Positions 1 through 6,391 of a stretch of 7,717 bases of DNA are shown here, piece after piece. The stretch comes from Planctomycetota bacterium (lineage in GTDB: Bacteria > Planctomycetota > Planctomycetia > Pirellulales > S012-138). The DNA lies in NCBI GenBank assembly GCA_026982835.1, contig JALSGI010000922.1, forward strand, positions 1 through 7,717, given 5' to 3'. Position numbers and translations under genes: made by a program. The notes under the pieces are model-generated. The model ran no database searches. It was not told the origin of the DNA and saw nothing but the letters and a program-made list of their open reading frames with translations. Position 1 is the first letter of the stretch. Every line of letters begins with the position of its first letter.

Positions 1-125
1 TGTCGCTTTCGATCCCCTTTAGAAGTACGTAATTGCCCGTTGGGAGAAAACTCTTACGCGATCCCGCCAGCTACTGTAAACAGTGTATGCAATGACACCG
101 GGGCAGGCAAGCAAAAATTGGGGAG

Positions 126-155
126 TTTTCTCCCTCCGCTTACGCGGGAGGCTCC
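126..155 (+). repeat. 30-bp hairpin repeat, copy 1
   Basis: This 30-bp element starts TTTTCTCCCTCC, has a short CTTAC centre and ends GGGAGGCTCC. It matches positions 540-569 at 29 of 30 bases, the only difference being C/T in the loop. CCTCC and GGAGG can form a stem. The two copies are in the same orientation and lie on either side of the 5S gene. They are probably members of a dispersed intergenic repeat family; this window alone cannot show that. Confidence 0.75.
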
Positions 156-189
156 TCCGCGGGCTTACGGTGCGCGGCTCGCTGTTCAA

Positions 190-209
190 CCGCCGGCTAA
201 CGCCGGCGG
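190..209. repeat. Perfect 8-bp hairpin with TAAC loop
   Basis: CCGCCGGC (190-197), loop TAAC (198-201) and GCCGGCGG (202-209) form a perfect inverted repeat followed by CTCGCC. The arrangement (GC stem, loop of the type TTAC/TAAC, then GCTC) resembles the elements at 126-155, 540-569 and 604-630, so they may be diverged members of one family. No U-run follows on either strand, so it is not a classical terminator. Confidence 0.65.
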
Positions 210-316
210 CTCGCCACGCCCCCAAGCCTCCACGCCTCCACGCCCTCCGGGAGCTTGCGCTGCCGGCTCGCTGGCGAGATGGTTGCCAAAGAGTTGCTGG
301 GCAAGCCGGTGCAAAC

Positions 317-345
317 AAAAAGCCCCGCTGGGGGCGGGGCTTTTT
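317..345 (-). terminator. Rho-independent terminator of the 23S-5S unit
   Basis: Arms 317-328 and 334-345 are perfectly complementary: five A, then GCCCCGC, against GCGGGGC, then five T, around a 5-nt loop. Read on the minus strand it lies 14 nt past the 5S 3' end, and the stem runs into TTTTTGTTT. It is symmetric enough to work on both strands, but the rRNA unit is the only gene supported nearby. Confidence 0.9.
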
Positions 346-358
346 GAAAGGAAAAAAA

Positions 359-466
359 TCCGGCGACACCTACTCTCCCACCTTGCGGCAGTACCATCGG
401 CCCTGGAGGCTTAACTACCGTGTTCGGAATGGGAACGGGTGTGGCCCTCCAGGTATGGTCACCGGA
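359..466 (-). rRNA. rrf: 5S ribosomal RNA
   Basis: The minus strand carries the conserved bacterial 5S core: CACCCGUUCCCAUUCCGAAC, then ACGGUAGUUAAGCCUCCAG, GGCCGAUGGUACUGC and GGUGGGAGAGUAGGU. The ends are set by helix I: CCGGUGAC at the 5' side (465-458) pairs with GUCGCCGG at the 3' side (367-360), including one G.U pair. This gives a molecule of about 106-108 nt, a little short but within the bacterial range. It is the last gene of the 23S-5S unit, followed immediately by a strong terminator. Exact termini are uncertain by one or two bases. Confidence 0.95.
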
Positions 467-490
467 AAGGAACCGCCGGGCCGCACGAGG

Positions 491-507
491 CCCGGGACGG
501 TCCCGGG
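491..507. repeat. Perfect 7-bp inverted repeat in the spacer
   Basis: CCCGGGA (491-497), loop CGG, TCCCGGG (501-507). It lies 25 bases upstream of the 5S 5' end in transcript order. It could help present the 5S precursor for processing, but no flanking U-run or known motif supports a specific role. Confidence 0.6.
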
Positions 508-539
508 GTTGTTTTGTTGGTAGTTGGTGTGGGTTGTTC

Positions 540-569
540 TTTTCTCCCTCCGCTTATGCGGGAGGCTCC
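540..569 (+). repeat. 30-bp hairpin repeat, copy 2
   Basis: Near-identical (29 of 30) to positions 126-155 and in the same orientation, but inside the 23S-5S spacer. The C/T difference is at the loop, so the CCTCC/GGAGG stem is unchanged. Such precise conservation of two copies 400 bp apart, within otherwise unrelated spacer sequence, argues for a mobile or dispersed element rather than chance. Confidence 0.75.
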
Positions 570-603
570 GGGCCGCCTCGGTGACTACTACCGGTTGCTG
601 GGC

Positions 604-630
604 TCTCCCCCCCGTTTACGCGGGGCTCCC
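604..630 (+). repeat. Diverged hairpin repeat copy
   Basis: A C-rich arm, GTTTAC centre, CGGGG arm and terminal GGCTCCC give the same layout as the repeats at 126-155 and 540-569, but with the stem bases changed. I read it as a diverged member of the same family. The assignment rests on pattern alone. Confidence 0.45.
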
Positions 631-663
631 GGGGGTGGCGTGTGTTCCGGGGGGCTACTCCCC

Positions 664-679
664 GGGCTCCAAGCCCGGG
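664..679. repeat. 16-bp repeat GGGCTCCAAGCCCGGG, copy 1
   Basis: This is identical over 16 bases to positions 786-801. GGGC and GCCC can pair around TCCAA. With CC at 661-662 the stem may be longer. It is in the 23S-5S spacer. Confidence 0.65.
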
Positions 680-785
680 ACTTGCGGCTCGGCGGGAGCC
701 TCGCCCTCCCAGCAAAATTCTGACGCTTGTTAAAGCCCGGGTGGGGGTGCGTGGTTCTTTGAGTGGTTGTGGCAGCAGGCTCCCT

Positions 786-801
786 GGGCTCCAAGCCCGG
801 G
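786..801. repeat. 16-bp repeat GGGCTCCAAGCCCGGG, copy 2
   Basis: Second exact copy of the 16-base inverted repeat at 664-679, here followed by GCTCGCC, the same tail that follows the perfect hairpin at 190-209. It is 49 bp beyond the 23S 3' end in transcript order. Confidence 0.65.
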
Positions 802-830
802 GCTCGCCGAAGGCTGGTGTCCTCATAGCG

Positions 831-850
831 GGAAGGGGTTGGATCATCGT
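831..850 (-). other. 3' arm of the 23S precursor processing stem
   Basis: Positions 831-858 match the reverse complement of 4533-4560 at 24 of 28 places, plus one G.U wobble. The 23S ends (GGCCAAGC/GCUUGGCC) are therefore extended by about 20 bp of near-continuous helix. This is the usual substrate for RNase III release of pre-23S. The helix would bring together sequences 3.7 kb apart in the gene. Confidence 0.75.
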
Positions 851-980
851 GGCCAAGCGTTCGCCCTTTAGTACCGGTGAGCTTAGACGGTTACCCGCCT
901 TACACCTCCGGCCTATCAACCTGGTGGTCTTCCAGGGGGCTCTCGGACCCGAGGGTCCCACGAAACCTGATCTTGGGGCG

Positions 981-1013
<33 letters not shown>

Positions 1014-1138
1014 TTTCCGCAGTTAGCTATCCAGCCGTGCCGCTAGCGCGACAACTGGGACACCAGAGCTGCGTCCCTCCAAGTCCTTTCGTACTAAGGA
1101 GGAATCCCCTCAGGTTTCGTACGCCCGCAGCAGATAGG

Positions 1139-1173
<35 letters not shown>

Positions 1174-1186
1174 ACGTACCGCTTTC

Positions 1187-1260
<74 letters not shown>

Positions 1261-1287
1261 GCGCCGCCGCTGTGAGCGCTCGGGCGC

Positions 1288-1320
<33 letters not shown>

Positions 1321-1480
1321 TGTTGAGCGATGGCCCTTCCATCCGGGACCACCGGATCACTAAGCCCTGCTTTCGCACCTGCTCGACCTATCGGTCTCAC
1401 AGTCAAGCACCCTTGTGCCTTTGCACTCGCTGCCCGATTGCCGACCGGGCTGAGGGTACCTTTGGGCTCCTCCGTTACCT

Positions 1481-1513
<33 letters not shown>

Positions 1514-1726
1514 GCTGGCACTGTCCCCCGCCCGGCTTCACGGGATCGGGGTTAGAACTAAAGCATGCCCAGGGTGGTATTCCAAGGACGGCTCCACGGG
1601 GGCTGGCGCCCCCGCTTCACAGCCTCCCACCTATCCTACACAGGACATGCCACAGCCCAATACCAGCCTGCAGTAAAGGTTCACGGGGTCTTTCCGTCTA
1701 ACTGCGGGTACGCGGCATCTTCACCG

Positions 1727-1767
<41 letters not shown>

Positions 1768-1852
1768 TGTCGTTACGCCTTTCATGCGGGTCGGAACTTA
1801 CCCGACAAGGAACTTCGCTCACGTAGCTCCTGCCGTTTCCGGCAGGCGTGGA

Positions 1853-2311
1853 CTATCTCTTTATCCGCTGCTTCAGCTCTGCCAACACCTCGCGGAGCCG
1901 GGGTCGGTCGGCGGTGTTCATTTGCAGGCAGATGCGAATGATCCGCTCCAGGCCCTCGGGGCGGAGGTGTTCCCCTTGGAGCATCAACTGGACCACGCGG
2001 CGGAACTTGCGGAACTGGACGTTTTTGCGGGTCTTGAGCGGGTGGGCGAGAAAAAACTCACAAAGCCGCTCCAGGACCGAAAGACGCCGGATCCGCAAGG
2101 CATACCGGTCGCCGTGGTTGCGGCGAACCGAGCCACCGCCGAAGAACCGCTTGAGGGCGTGCAACACCTGCACGTCCCGCTGGTGTTGCACCACCACGAA
2201 CTCCGGCAGCACCTGGTAGCCGCAGGACATTTCCGGATGGGGGTTCACCTGGACGTGGAAGCAACCTTCCCCGTCGGTGAAGCCGACCACCCAGTCCGGC
2301 GAGAGGTCCAT
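1853..2311 (-). CDS. LAGLIDADG homing endonuclease, intron-encoded
   Basis: A 152-aa protein with one LAGLIDADG motif, WVVGFTDGEG at residues 7-16. Single-motif members such as I-CreI act as homodimers that cut a long pseudo-palindromic site and start copying of the intron into intronless alleles. E15 occupies the place of the catalytic acid (D20 in I-CreI), Q42 resembles the I-CreI active-site Gln, and HPLKTRKNVQF (90-100) matches the lysine-containing LKLKQKQA segment. Length and layout fit the I-CreI family. I chose the ATG at 2311 because AAGGAG lies 8 nt upstream. A TTG at 2347 in the same frame would add 12 residues, but that codon is part of the P8 helix. The gene lies wholly in the P8 loop and its end overlaps ribozyme parts: CAG CGG forms P8 and the UAG stop is in P7. 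The frame is intact with no sign of decay. The expected target is the fused exon sequence around 2586/1819. Confidence 0.93.
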   Translation of the reverse strand: MDLSPDWVVGFTDGEGCFHVQVNPHPEMSCGYQVLPEFVVVQHQRDVQVLHALKRFFGGGSVRRNHGDRYALRIRRLSVLERLCEFFLAHPLKTRKNVQFRKFRRVVQLMLQGEHLRPEGLERIIRICLQMNTADRPRLREVLAELKQRIKR

Positions 2312-2319
2312 GGCGAGTG

Positions 2320-2325
2320 CTCCTT
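2320..2325 (-). promoter_or_regulatory. Shine-Dalgarno site of the homing endonuclease
   Basis: AAGGAG on the minus strand, 8 nt before the ATG at 2311. It is the strongest such site in the window and decides the start of the endonuclease. It lies between P8's 5' strand and the reading frame, so it should be accessible in unspliced precursor or excised intron. Confidence 0.8.
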
Positions 2326-2582
2326 GGGGGCAGAGGCATCCAGGCAACGGATACTCGGCGTATAGTCTCTGAGGATCCCGAGCGCCACACGCACTTTTGG
2401 TCAGCCAATGCGGGGGCTCGCCAAGGTGGTGTGGTCGGTTTCCTGCGGATTGTCCCGTCCCGGTCCCTTTTTACGCCAGGCCGGGGGGGCCTGGAGACGT
2501 AGGCCGGGCTGTGGCAGGACTTTCCCGCATACAGCCGAGTATTGCCCTGGAGGTTACCCTCCAGGCAGGCAGCTGGTTGGTG

Positions 2583-2630
<48 letters not shown>

Positions 2631-2801
2631 GTCGCCAGCTTGCACCGGCTTCCTTAACCTACCGGCACCGGGCAGGCGTCAGTCTCTATACGTCCTCTTG
2701 CGAGTTGAGCAGAGACCTGTGTTTTTGGTAAACAGTCGCAGGAGCCGATTCACTGCGGCCTCCTCGGGCTTATCACCCTACACGAGGCACCCCTTCTCCC
2801 G

Positions 2802-2841
<40 letters not shown>

Positions 2842-3139
2842 CTCCCGAGCGCCTTAGGCTTCTCGCCTCGCCTACCTGTGTCAGTTTGCGGTACGGTCAC
2901 CGGTGCTTCGCAGCTTAGAGGCTTTTCTTGGCCGACTTTCGGATGACATCCGGACCAAATGCCGTTGTCCCCCGGTTTGGGCCTGGTGCCGCGGATTTGC
3001 CTACGGCGGCCCTCCCCGGAGGCGAGGGACATTTCTAGCCGTCCCCTCACCTTACGGTCGGCGTCCCCCCATCGCTCTGCACCGGTGGCGCAGGAATGTT
3101 GACCTGCTGTCCATCGGCTACGCCTTTCGGCCTCGCCTT

Positions 3140-3180
<41 letters not shown>

Positions 3181-4352
3181 CCCTGAGGCTTTCGGCGAGC
3201 AGGATTCTCACCTGCTTTATCGTTACTCATTCCGGCATCGTCACCTGTACGCCCCGACACCGCTCCTTTCGGTACGGCTTGTATCTGGCGTACAGCGCTC
3301 CCCTACCGCTGCCGCGATCCCGGAGGAACGCGGCAACCCACTGCTTCGGCGCCATGCTTACTCCCGATCATTTTCGGCGCGGAACTACTCGGCCAGTAAG
3401 CTATTACGCACTTTTTAAATGGTGGCTGCTTCTAAGCCAACATCCTGGCTGTCTCAGTAGTTCCACCTCCTTTGTGACTAAGCATGGCTTGGGGGCCTTA
3501 GCAGGTGGTCTGGGTTGTTTCCCTCTCGTCCGCGAAGCTTATCCCCCGCGGACTGACTCCCGGGATAGTCGCACCGGTATTCGGAGTTTGGTTCGGCAGG
3601 GTACCCGGCGAAGGGCCCCAAACCAATTCAGTCTCTCTACCCCCGGTGCGTAGTGGCCCGAGGCTAGCCCTCAAGCTATTTCGGGGAGAACGAGCTATCT
3701 CTGCACTTGATTAGACTTTCACTCCTCCCCACAGGTCATCCCCTAGGTTTTCAACCCTAGTGGGTTCGGGCCTCCACGCGGTTTAACCCGCGCTTCACCC
3801 TGCCCATGGGTAGATCGTGCAGCTTCGCGTCTACCGCCACCGACTTTGGCGCCCTGTTCAGACTCGGTTTCCCTACGGCTTCGGCCCGGAGGGCCTTAAC
3901 CTGCGCCGATGACGGTAACTCGCCGGATCATTATGCAAAAGGCACGCCGTCACCCCTTGCTCGGCAAGCCGAGCCATAGGGCTCCGACCGCTTGTAGGCA
4001 CATGGTTTCAGGTTCAGTATCCTCCCCTAGCAGGGGTTCTTCCCACCTTTCGGTCACCCTACTTAGTTCACTATCGGTCGTCAGGGAGTATTTAGCCTTG
4101 CGGGATGGTCCCCGCGGATTCGGACAAGGTTCCACGTGCCTCGTCCTACTCAGGAACCTTCCGGGAGGCGACACCGCTTTCGCCTACGGGACTTTCACCC
4201 TCTGTGGTTCGACTTTCCAGACCGATTCGGCTAGCAGGCCGCTTGGTAACTCCCATATGGAAGGCCCTCCAACCCCGCAGAGGAAGACCTCCGCGGTTTG
4301 GGCTGTTCCCCGTTCGCTCGCCGCTACTGAGGGAATCGCGTTTGCTTTCTTT

Positions 4353-4389
<37 letters not shown>

Positions 4390-4540
4390 GCCCCATACGC
4401 CTATGGATTCAGCGTATGGTCATTCGGGGATCCCGGGATCAACGCTTGTTTGCAGCTCCCCCGGGCTTATCGCAGCCGTCCACGCCCTTCATCGCCTCCT
4501 GACGCCGAGGCATCCACCATGCGCCCTTAGTAGCTTGGCC

Positions 4541-4560
4541 ACGAAGACCCAACTCCTTCG
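4541..4560 (-). other. 5' arm of the 23S precursor processing stem
   Basis: This is the leader sequence just before the 23S 5' end. Read with 4533-4540 it is complementary to 831-858 (24 of 28 Watson-Crick pairs plus a G.U). Mismatches are isolated, which suggests selection on pairing rather than on the primary sequence. Confidence 0.75.
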
Positions 4561-4733
4561 CCGCTTCTGCACAGGGCCTTGCCCGGCAGAAACGCCCAAG
4601 GGGCGACTTCGCAGGCCAACCCACCACAACGAAGTGGCAGGTGATGATCCATTCGCCTAGCGCTACAAGGACTTACGTTCACCAATCGACGATCATCTCG
4701 CCGCTTGGGAAGATGCCTACTACCACAACCAAC

Positions 4734-4746
4734 TTGTCAAAGAACC
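4734..4746 (-). promoter_or_regulatory. boxA-like antitermination motif
   Basis: The minus strand reads GGTTCTTTGACAA, close to the boxA consensus of rRNA leaders (TGCTCTTTAACA in E. coli; TTCTTTGAAAA-type in many other bacteria). boxA is bound by NusB-S10 and protects untranslated rRNA transcripts from premature termination. Its place between the promoter and the 23S start is as expected. It also includes TTGACA, but no good -10 follows at 16-18 nt, so I prefer boxA over a second promoter. Confidence 0.6.
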
Positions 4747-4887
4747 AAGCACCACCACCTGGGTGGCTGCCGACTTTGGGCACGGGCCAAGGGGACCCTA
4801 GTAGCCTGCGATGAAAAAAGCCAAACCCGCTGCACGGATGCCGACGAGTTCAGCTTGCAGGTTTCAAGTGCTCCGTTGGAGCTACTC

Positions 4888-4916
4888 AATTTATTGCATC
4901 CCCGGGCACCTGTCAA
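4888..4916 (-). promoter_or_regulatory. Sigma-70-type promoter of the 23S-5S unit
   Basis: The minus strand has a perfect -35 TTGACA (4916-4911), a 17-bp spacer and TAAATT (4893-4888; four of six consensus bases at -10). Transcription would start near 4881. It lies about 145 bp past the stop codon of the upstream dehydrogenase, so the 23S does not depend on a 16S promoter. Confidence 0.7.
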
Positions 4917-5060
4917 CCGCTTCCGCCACGCTGGGAGGAAGCAACTTTTCGCCCGATCAAGGTTACTCAAAACCCTGACCACAAAGGATTCTATCGGCAG
5001 AGGGCGGGACTGCCAATCCCCTTTTGCCGGATTTTTTCGACCCGGGAAAAAGCCGCCTTT

Positions 5061-6062
5061 TCAGGGAACCTGGAGCACGGCCGTGCCCTGGATTTTTCCT
5101 TGCTTGAGGGCCAGCAGAGCCTGGTTGGCCTGCTCCAGGGGGAAAAGCTCTACCCGGGGACGAACGCCCGCGGCCAGGGCTTCTTGGAGCAGGGCCTGGC
5201 CGTCGGCCCGGGTGTTGGAAGTGACGCTGCGCAGGTCGCGTTCCCAGTACAGGTGGCGCTGGTAGTCCAGCTGCGGGATAGGCGAAAGGTGGATTCCGGC
5301 CACGGCCAGCGTGCCGCCGGGGGCCAGGTGCTCCAGCACCACGGGCACCAGGTGCCCAGCCGGGGCGAACAGGATGGCCCCGTCGGCGAGCCAGGGGAGT
5401 GCGGCGGGGTCGGCCCCGGCCCAATCGGCCCCCAGTTGCCGGGCCAGTTGCTGGTGTTCGGGAGTGCGGGAAAGGACGGCCACTTGCAGCCCTCGGGCCT
5501 TGGCCAGCGGGAGCACCAGGTGGGCCGAGGAGCCGAAGCCCACCAAAAGCATCCGCCCTCCGGCGGGAACCCGGGCACGCTCCAGCGACCGGTAGCCGAT
5601 GATCCCGGCACAAAGCAGGGGGGCGAGCTGTTCCGGCGGGGGTTCGTCCGGCAGGGGGTAGAGAAATTCTTCCCAGGCCACCATCTGCTCGGCGTAGCCG
5701 CCGTCCAGGTCGTAACCGGTGTAGAGGGAATCGGGGCAGAGGTTTTCCCGGCCCGTGGTGCAGTAGCGGCACCGGCCGCAGGTGCGAGCCAGCCAGGCGG
5801 CCCCCACGCGCTGCCCCGGCCGGAGCCGCCGGCAACCCGGGCCCAGGGCTTCTACGACCCCCACCACCTGGTGGCCGGGCACCAGCGGCAGCCGCTTGGG
5901 GGGCAAGTCCCCCTCGATCACATGCAGATCGGTGCGGCACACGGCGCAGCAGAGCACCCGCAGCCGCACCTGGCCGGGGGCCGGCTCGGGCAGGGGGAGT
6001 TCCACTTGCCTCAAGGGCGTGTGTTCGGCGGGGGCCTGGCGGGGCAGTTGCAGGGCTTTCAT
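5061..6062 (-). CDS. Zinc-dependent alcohol dehydrogenase family protein
   Basis: A 333-aa medium-chain dehydrogenase/reductase expected to oxidise alcohols or reduce aldehydes with NAD(P) in the cytoplasm; the substrate cannot be read from the sequence. Counting from the chosen ATG, the N-terminal GroES-like domain has the catalytic-zinc ligands C42, H64 and C151. The structural-zinc set is C95, C98, C101 and C109 (TCGRCRYCTTGRENLC). The Rossmann segment is GFGSSAH (175-181), and AILFAPAG, AVAGIHL and SVTSNTRADG are typical of the family I recall as TIGR02822. The usual GHE after the histidine is GHQ here. I start at ATG 6062 (MKALQL), which fits family N-termini; an upstream in-frame TTG at 6092 would add ten residues. 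Neither start has a clear Shine-Dalgarno sequence. A TATAAT box lies about 57 nt upstream of the ATG. It lies upstream of the 23S unit on the same strand, with a 520-bp gap and no evident functional link. Confidence 0.9.
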   Translation of the reverse strand: MKALQLPRQAPAEHTPLRQVELPLPEPAPGQVRLRVLCCAVCRTDLHVIEGDLPPKRLPLVPGHQVVGVVEALGPGCRRLRPGQRVGAAWLARTCGRCRYCTTGRENLCPDSLYTGYDLDGGYAEQMVAWEEFLYPLPDEPPPEQLAPLLCAGIIGYRSLERARVPAGGRMLLVGFGSSAHLVLPLAKARGLQVAVLSRTPEHQQLARQLGADWAGADPAALPWLADGAILFAPAGHLVPVVLEHLAPGGTLAVAGIHLSPIPQLDYQRHLYWERDLRSVTSNTRADGQALLQEALAAGVRPRVELFPLEQANQALLALKQGKIQGTAVLQVP

Positions 6063-6118
6063 CGGCTGGGGCAGCGGCAAAAACGAGGACAACCGCCAAA
6101 GGGATTTGGCTGGATCGG

Positions 6119-6147
6119 ATTATAGCGGTCAGGTGTCCCGGCGGCAG
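6119..6147 (-). promoter_or_regulatory. Probable promoter of the alcohol dehydrogenase
   Basis: The minus strand has a perfect -10 TATAAT (6124-6119). The -35 place at 17-bp spacing reads CTGCCG (6147-6142), only three of six consensus bases, so activity may need an activator. The predicted start near 6112 gives a leader of about 50 nt. Confidence 0.5.
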
Positions 6148-6221
6148 GTCCGATGGCTCCCCCGGGGCTGTTGGCCCGGCCGGAGGCAGGGGATGAGGGC
6201 AAATACGGCCCGGGGTTCTGT

Positions 6222-6250
6222 TTGACAACCCCTGGGGGACTGGTTAGCAT
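6222..6250 (+). promoter_or_regulatory. Sigma-70-type promoter of the FHA gene
   Basis: TTGACA (6222-6227), a 17-bp spacer, then TAGCAT (6245-6250; four of six consensus bases). The predicted transcription start is near 6257, giving a leader of about 135 nt. The -35 and spacer are as good as those of the rRNA promoter, which suggests steady expression. Confidence 0.65.
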
Positions 6251-6391
6251 GCTGATAGGCAAAGAAGCAGAAAGGACGGGGTGCATCTGCGGAACGGAAA
6301 GAGGCGCACCGAAGCGTTCTGCTTGGCGGAACGCGGAACTGAGGTCGGTATCTGTCGCCACATCCATCAGCGCCTCAGGAGAGACCCGTCG

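Larger units (their letters stand above)
1..316. other. Intergenic region downstream of the rRNA unit, no gene seen
   Basis: This stretch lies beyond the 5S terminator and up to the window edge. The open frames crossing it (66 to 146 codons on both strands) have no recognisable domain, no convincing ribosome binding site and the Arg/Pro/Ala-rich composition of GC-rich non-coding DNA, so I do not call a gene. It contains a run of hairpin-forming repeats between about 126 and 275, listed separately. A short inverted repeat (ACTGT-AA-ACAGT, 73-84) is visible, but there is no adjacent gene to give it meaning. Confidence 0.6.
467..850 (-). other. 23S-5S internal transcribed spacer with hairpins
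   Basis: This 384-bp spacer separates the 23S 3' end from the 5S. That is long for a bacterial 23S-5S spacer, which is usually around 100 bp or less. I find no tRNA in it (no T-arm GTTCRA box with an acceptor stem). It is filled with GC-rich inverted repeats at 491-507, 540-569, 604-630, 664-679 and 786-801. Open frames across it have no domain or codon signature. The segment next to 851 forms one arm of the 23S processing stem. Confidence 0.8.
4541..4880 (-). other. 23S rRNA leader region, no gene
   Basis: About 340 nt lie between the predicted transcription start (near 4881) and the 23S 5' end. No 16S, tRNA or credible reading frame is present. The visible elements are a short hairpin GCTCC-AAC-GGAGC right at the start of the transcript (4881-4869), the boxA-like motif and the processing-stem arm. 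The leader replaces the 16S-23S spacer of a classical rrn operon. Confidence 0.7.
6063..6391. other. Divergent promoter region between dehydrogenase and FHA gene
   Basis: This 329-bp region separates two divergent genes. It contains a minus-strand TATAAT (6124-6119) for the dehydrogenase and a plus-strand TTGACA-17-TAGCAT (6222-6250) for the FHA gene. The plus-strand leader (about 6257-6391) is open in the FHA frame back to an ATG at 6281, but that extension precedes the good ribosome binding site and has no FHA homology, so I treat it as untranslated. Confidence 0.65.

Noticed and set aside
73..84. Inverted repeat ACTGT-AA-ACAGT resembling an operator
   Set aside because: No promoter or gene is visible beside it within the window, and ten paired bases in one copy are not enough evidence.
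126..275. CRISPR array suggested by regularly placed hairpins
   Set aside because: The hairpins differ in sequence and spacing, so there are no identical direct repeats with uniform spacers.
467..850. tRNA or small gene in the 23S-5S spacer
   Set aside because: No cloverleaf with a T-arm box could be found, and the open frames are short, overlapping and without ribosome binding sites.
2312..2347. Upstream TTG start of the homing endonuclease at 2347
   Set aside because: The added 12 residues are not family-like and the codon lies in P8. The ATG at 2311 has AAGGAG 8 nt upstream.
1784..2365. 193-codon plus-strand frame across the intron
   Set aside because: It is antisense to the LAGLIDADG gene and to 23S exon sequence, and has no recognisable domain.
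4994..5019. Inverted repeat ATCGGCAG / CTGCCAAT upstream of the rRNA promoter
   Set aside because: One mismatch, and no U-run directly after it on either strand. It could be an upstream element, but nothing supports a role.
5036..5061. Possible terminator after the dehydrogenase (AAAAG-GCGG-CTTTTT on the minus strand)
   Set aside because: The stem is only five pairs, mostly A-T, and overlaps the stop codon. Too weak to list as a feature.
4963..6228. 421-codon minus-strand frame overlapping the dehydrogenase
   Set aside because: It is a frame-shifted shadow of the dehydrogenase in GC-rich DNA, with Pro/Ala/Arg/Gly-rich composition and no domain. The dehydrogenase frame has all family motifs.
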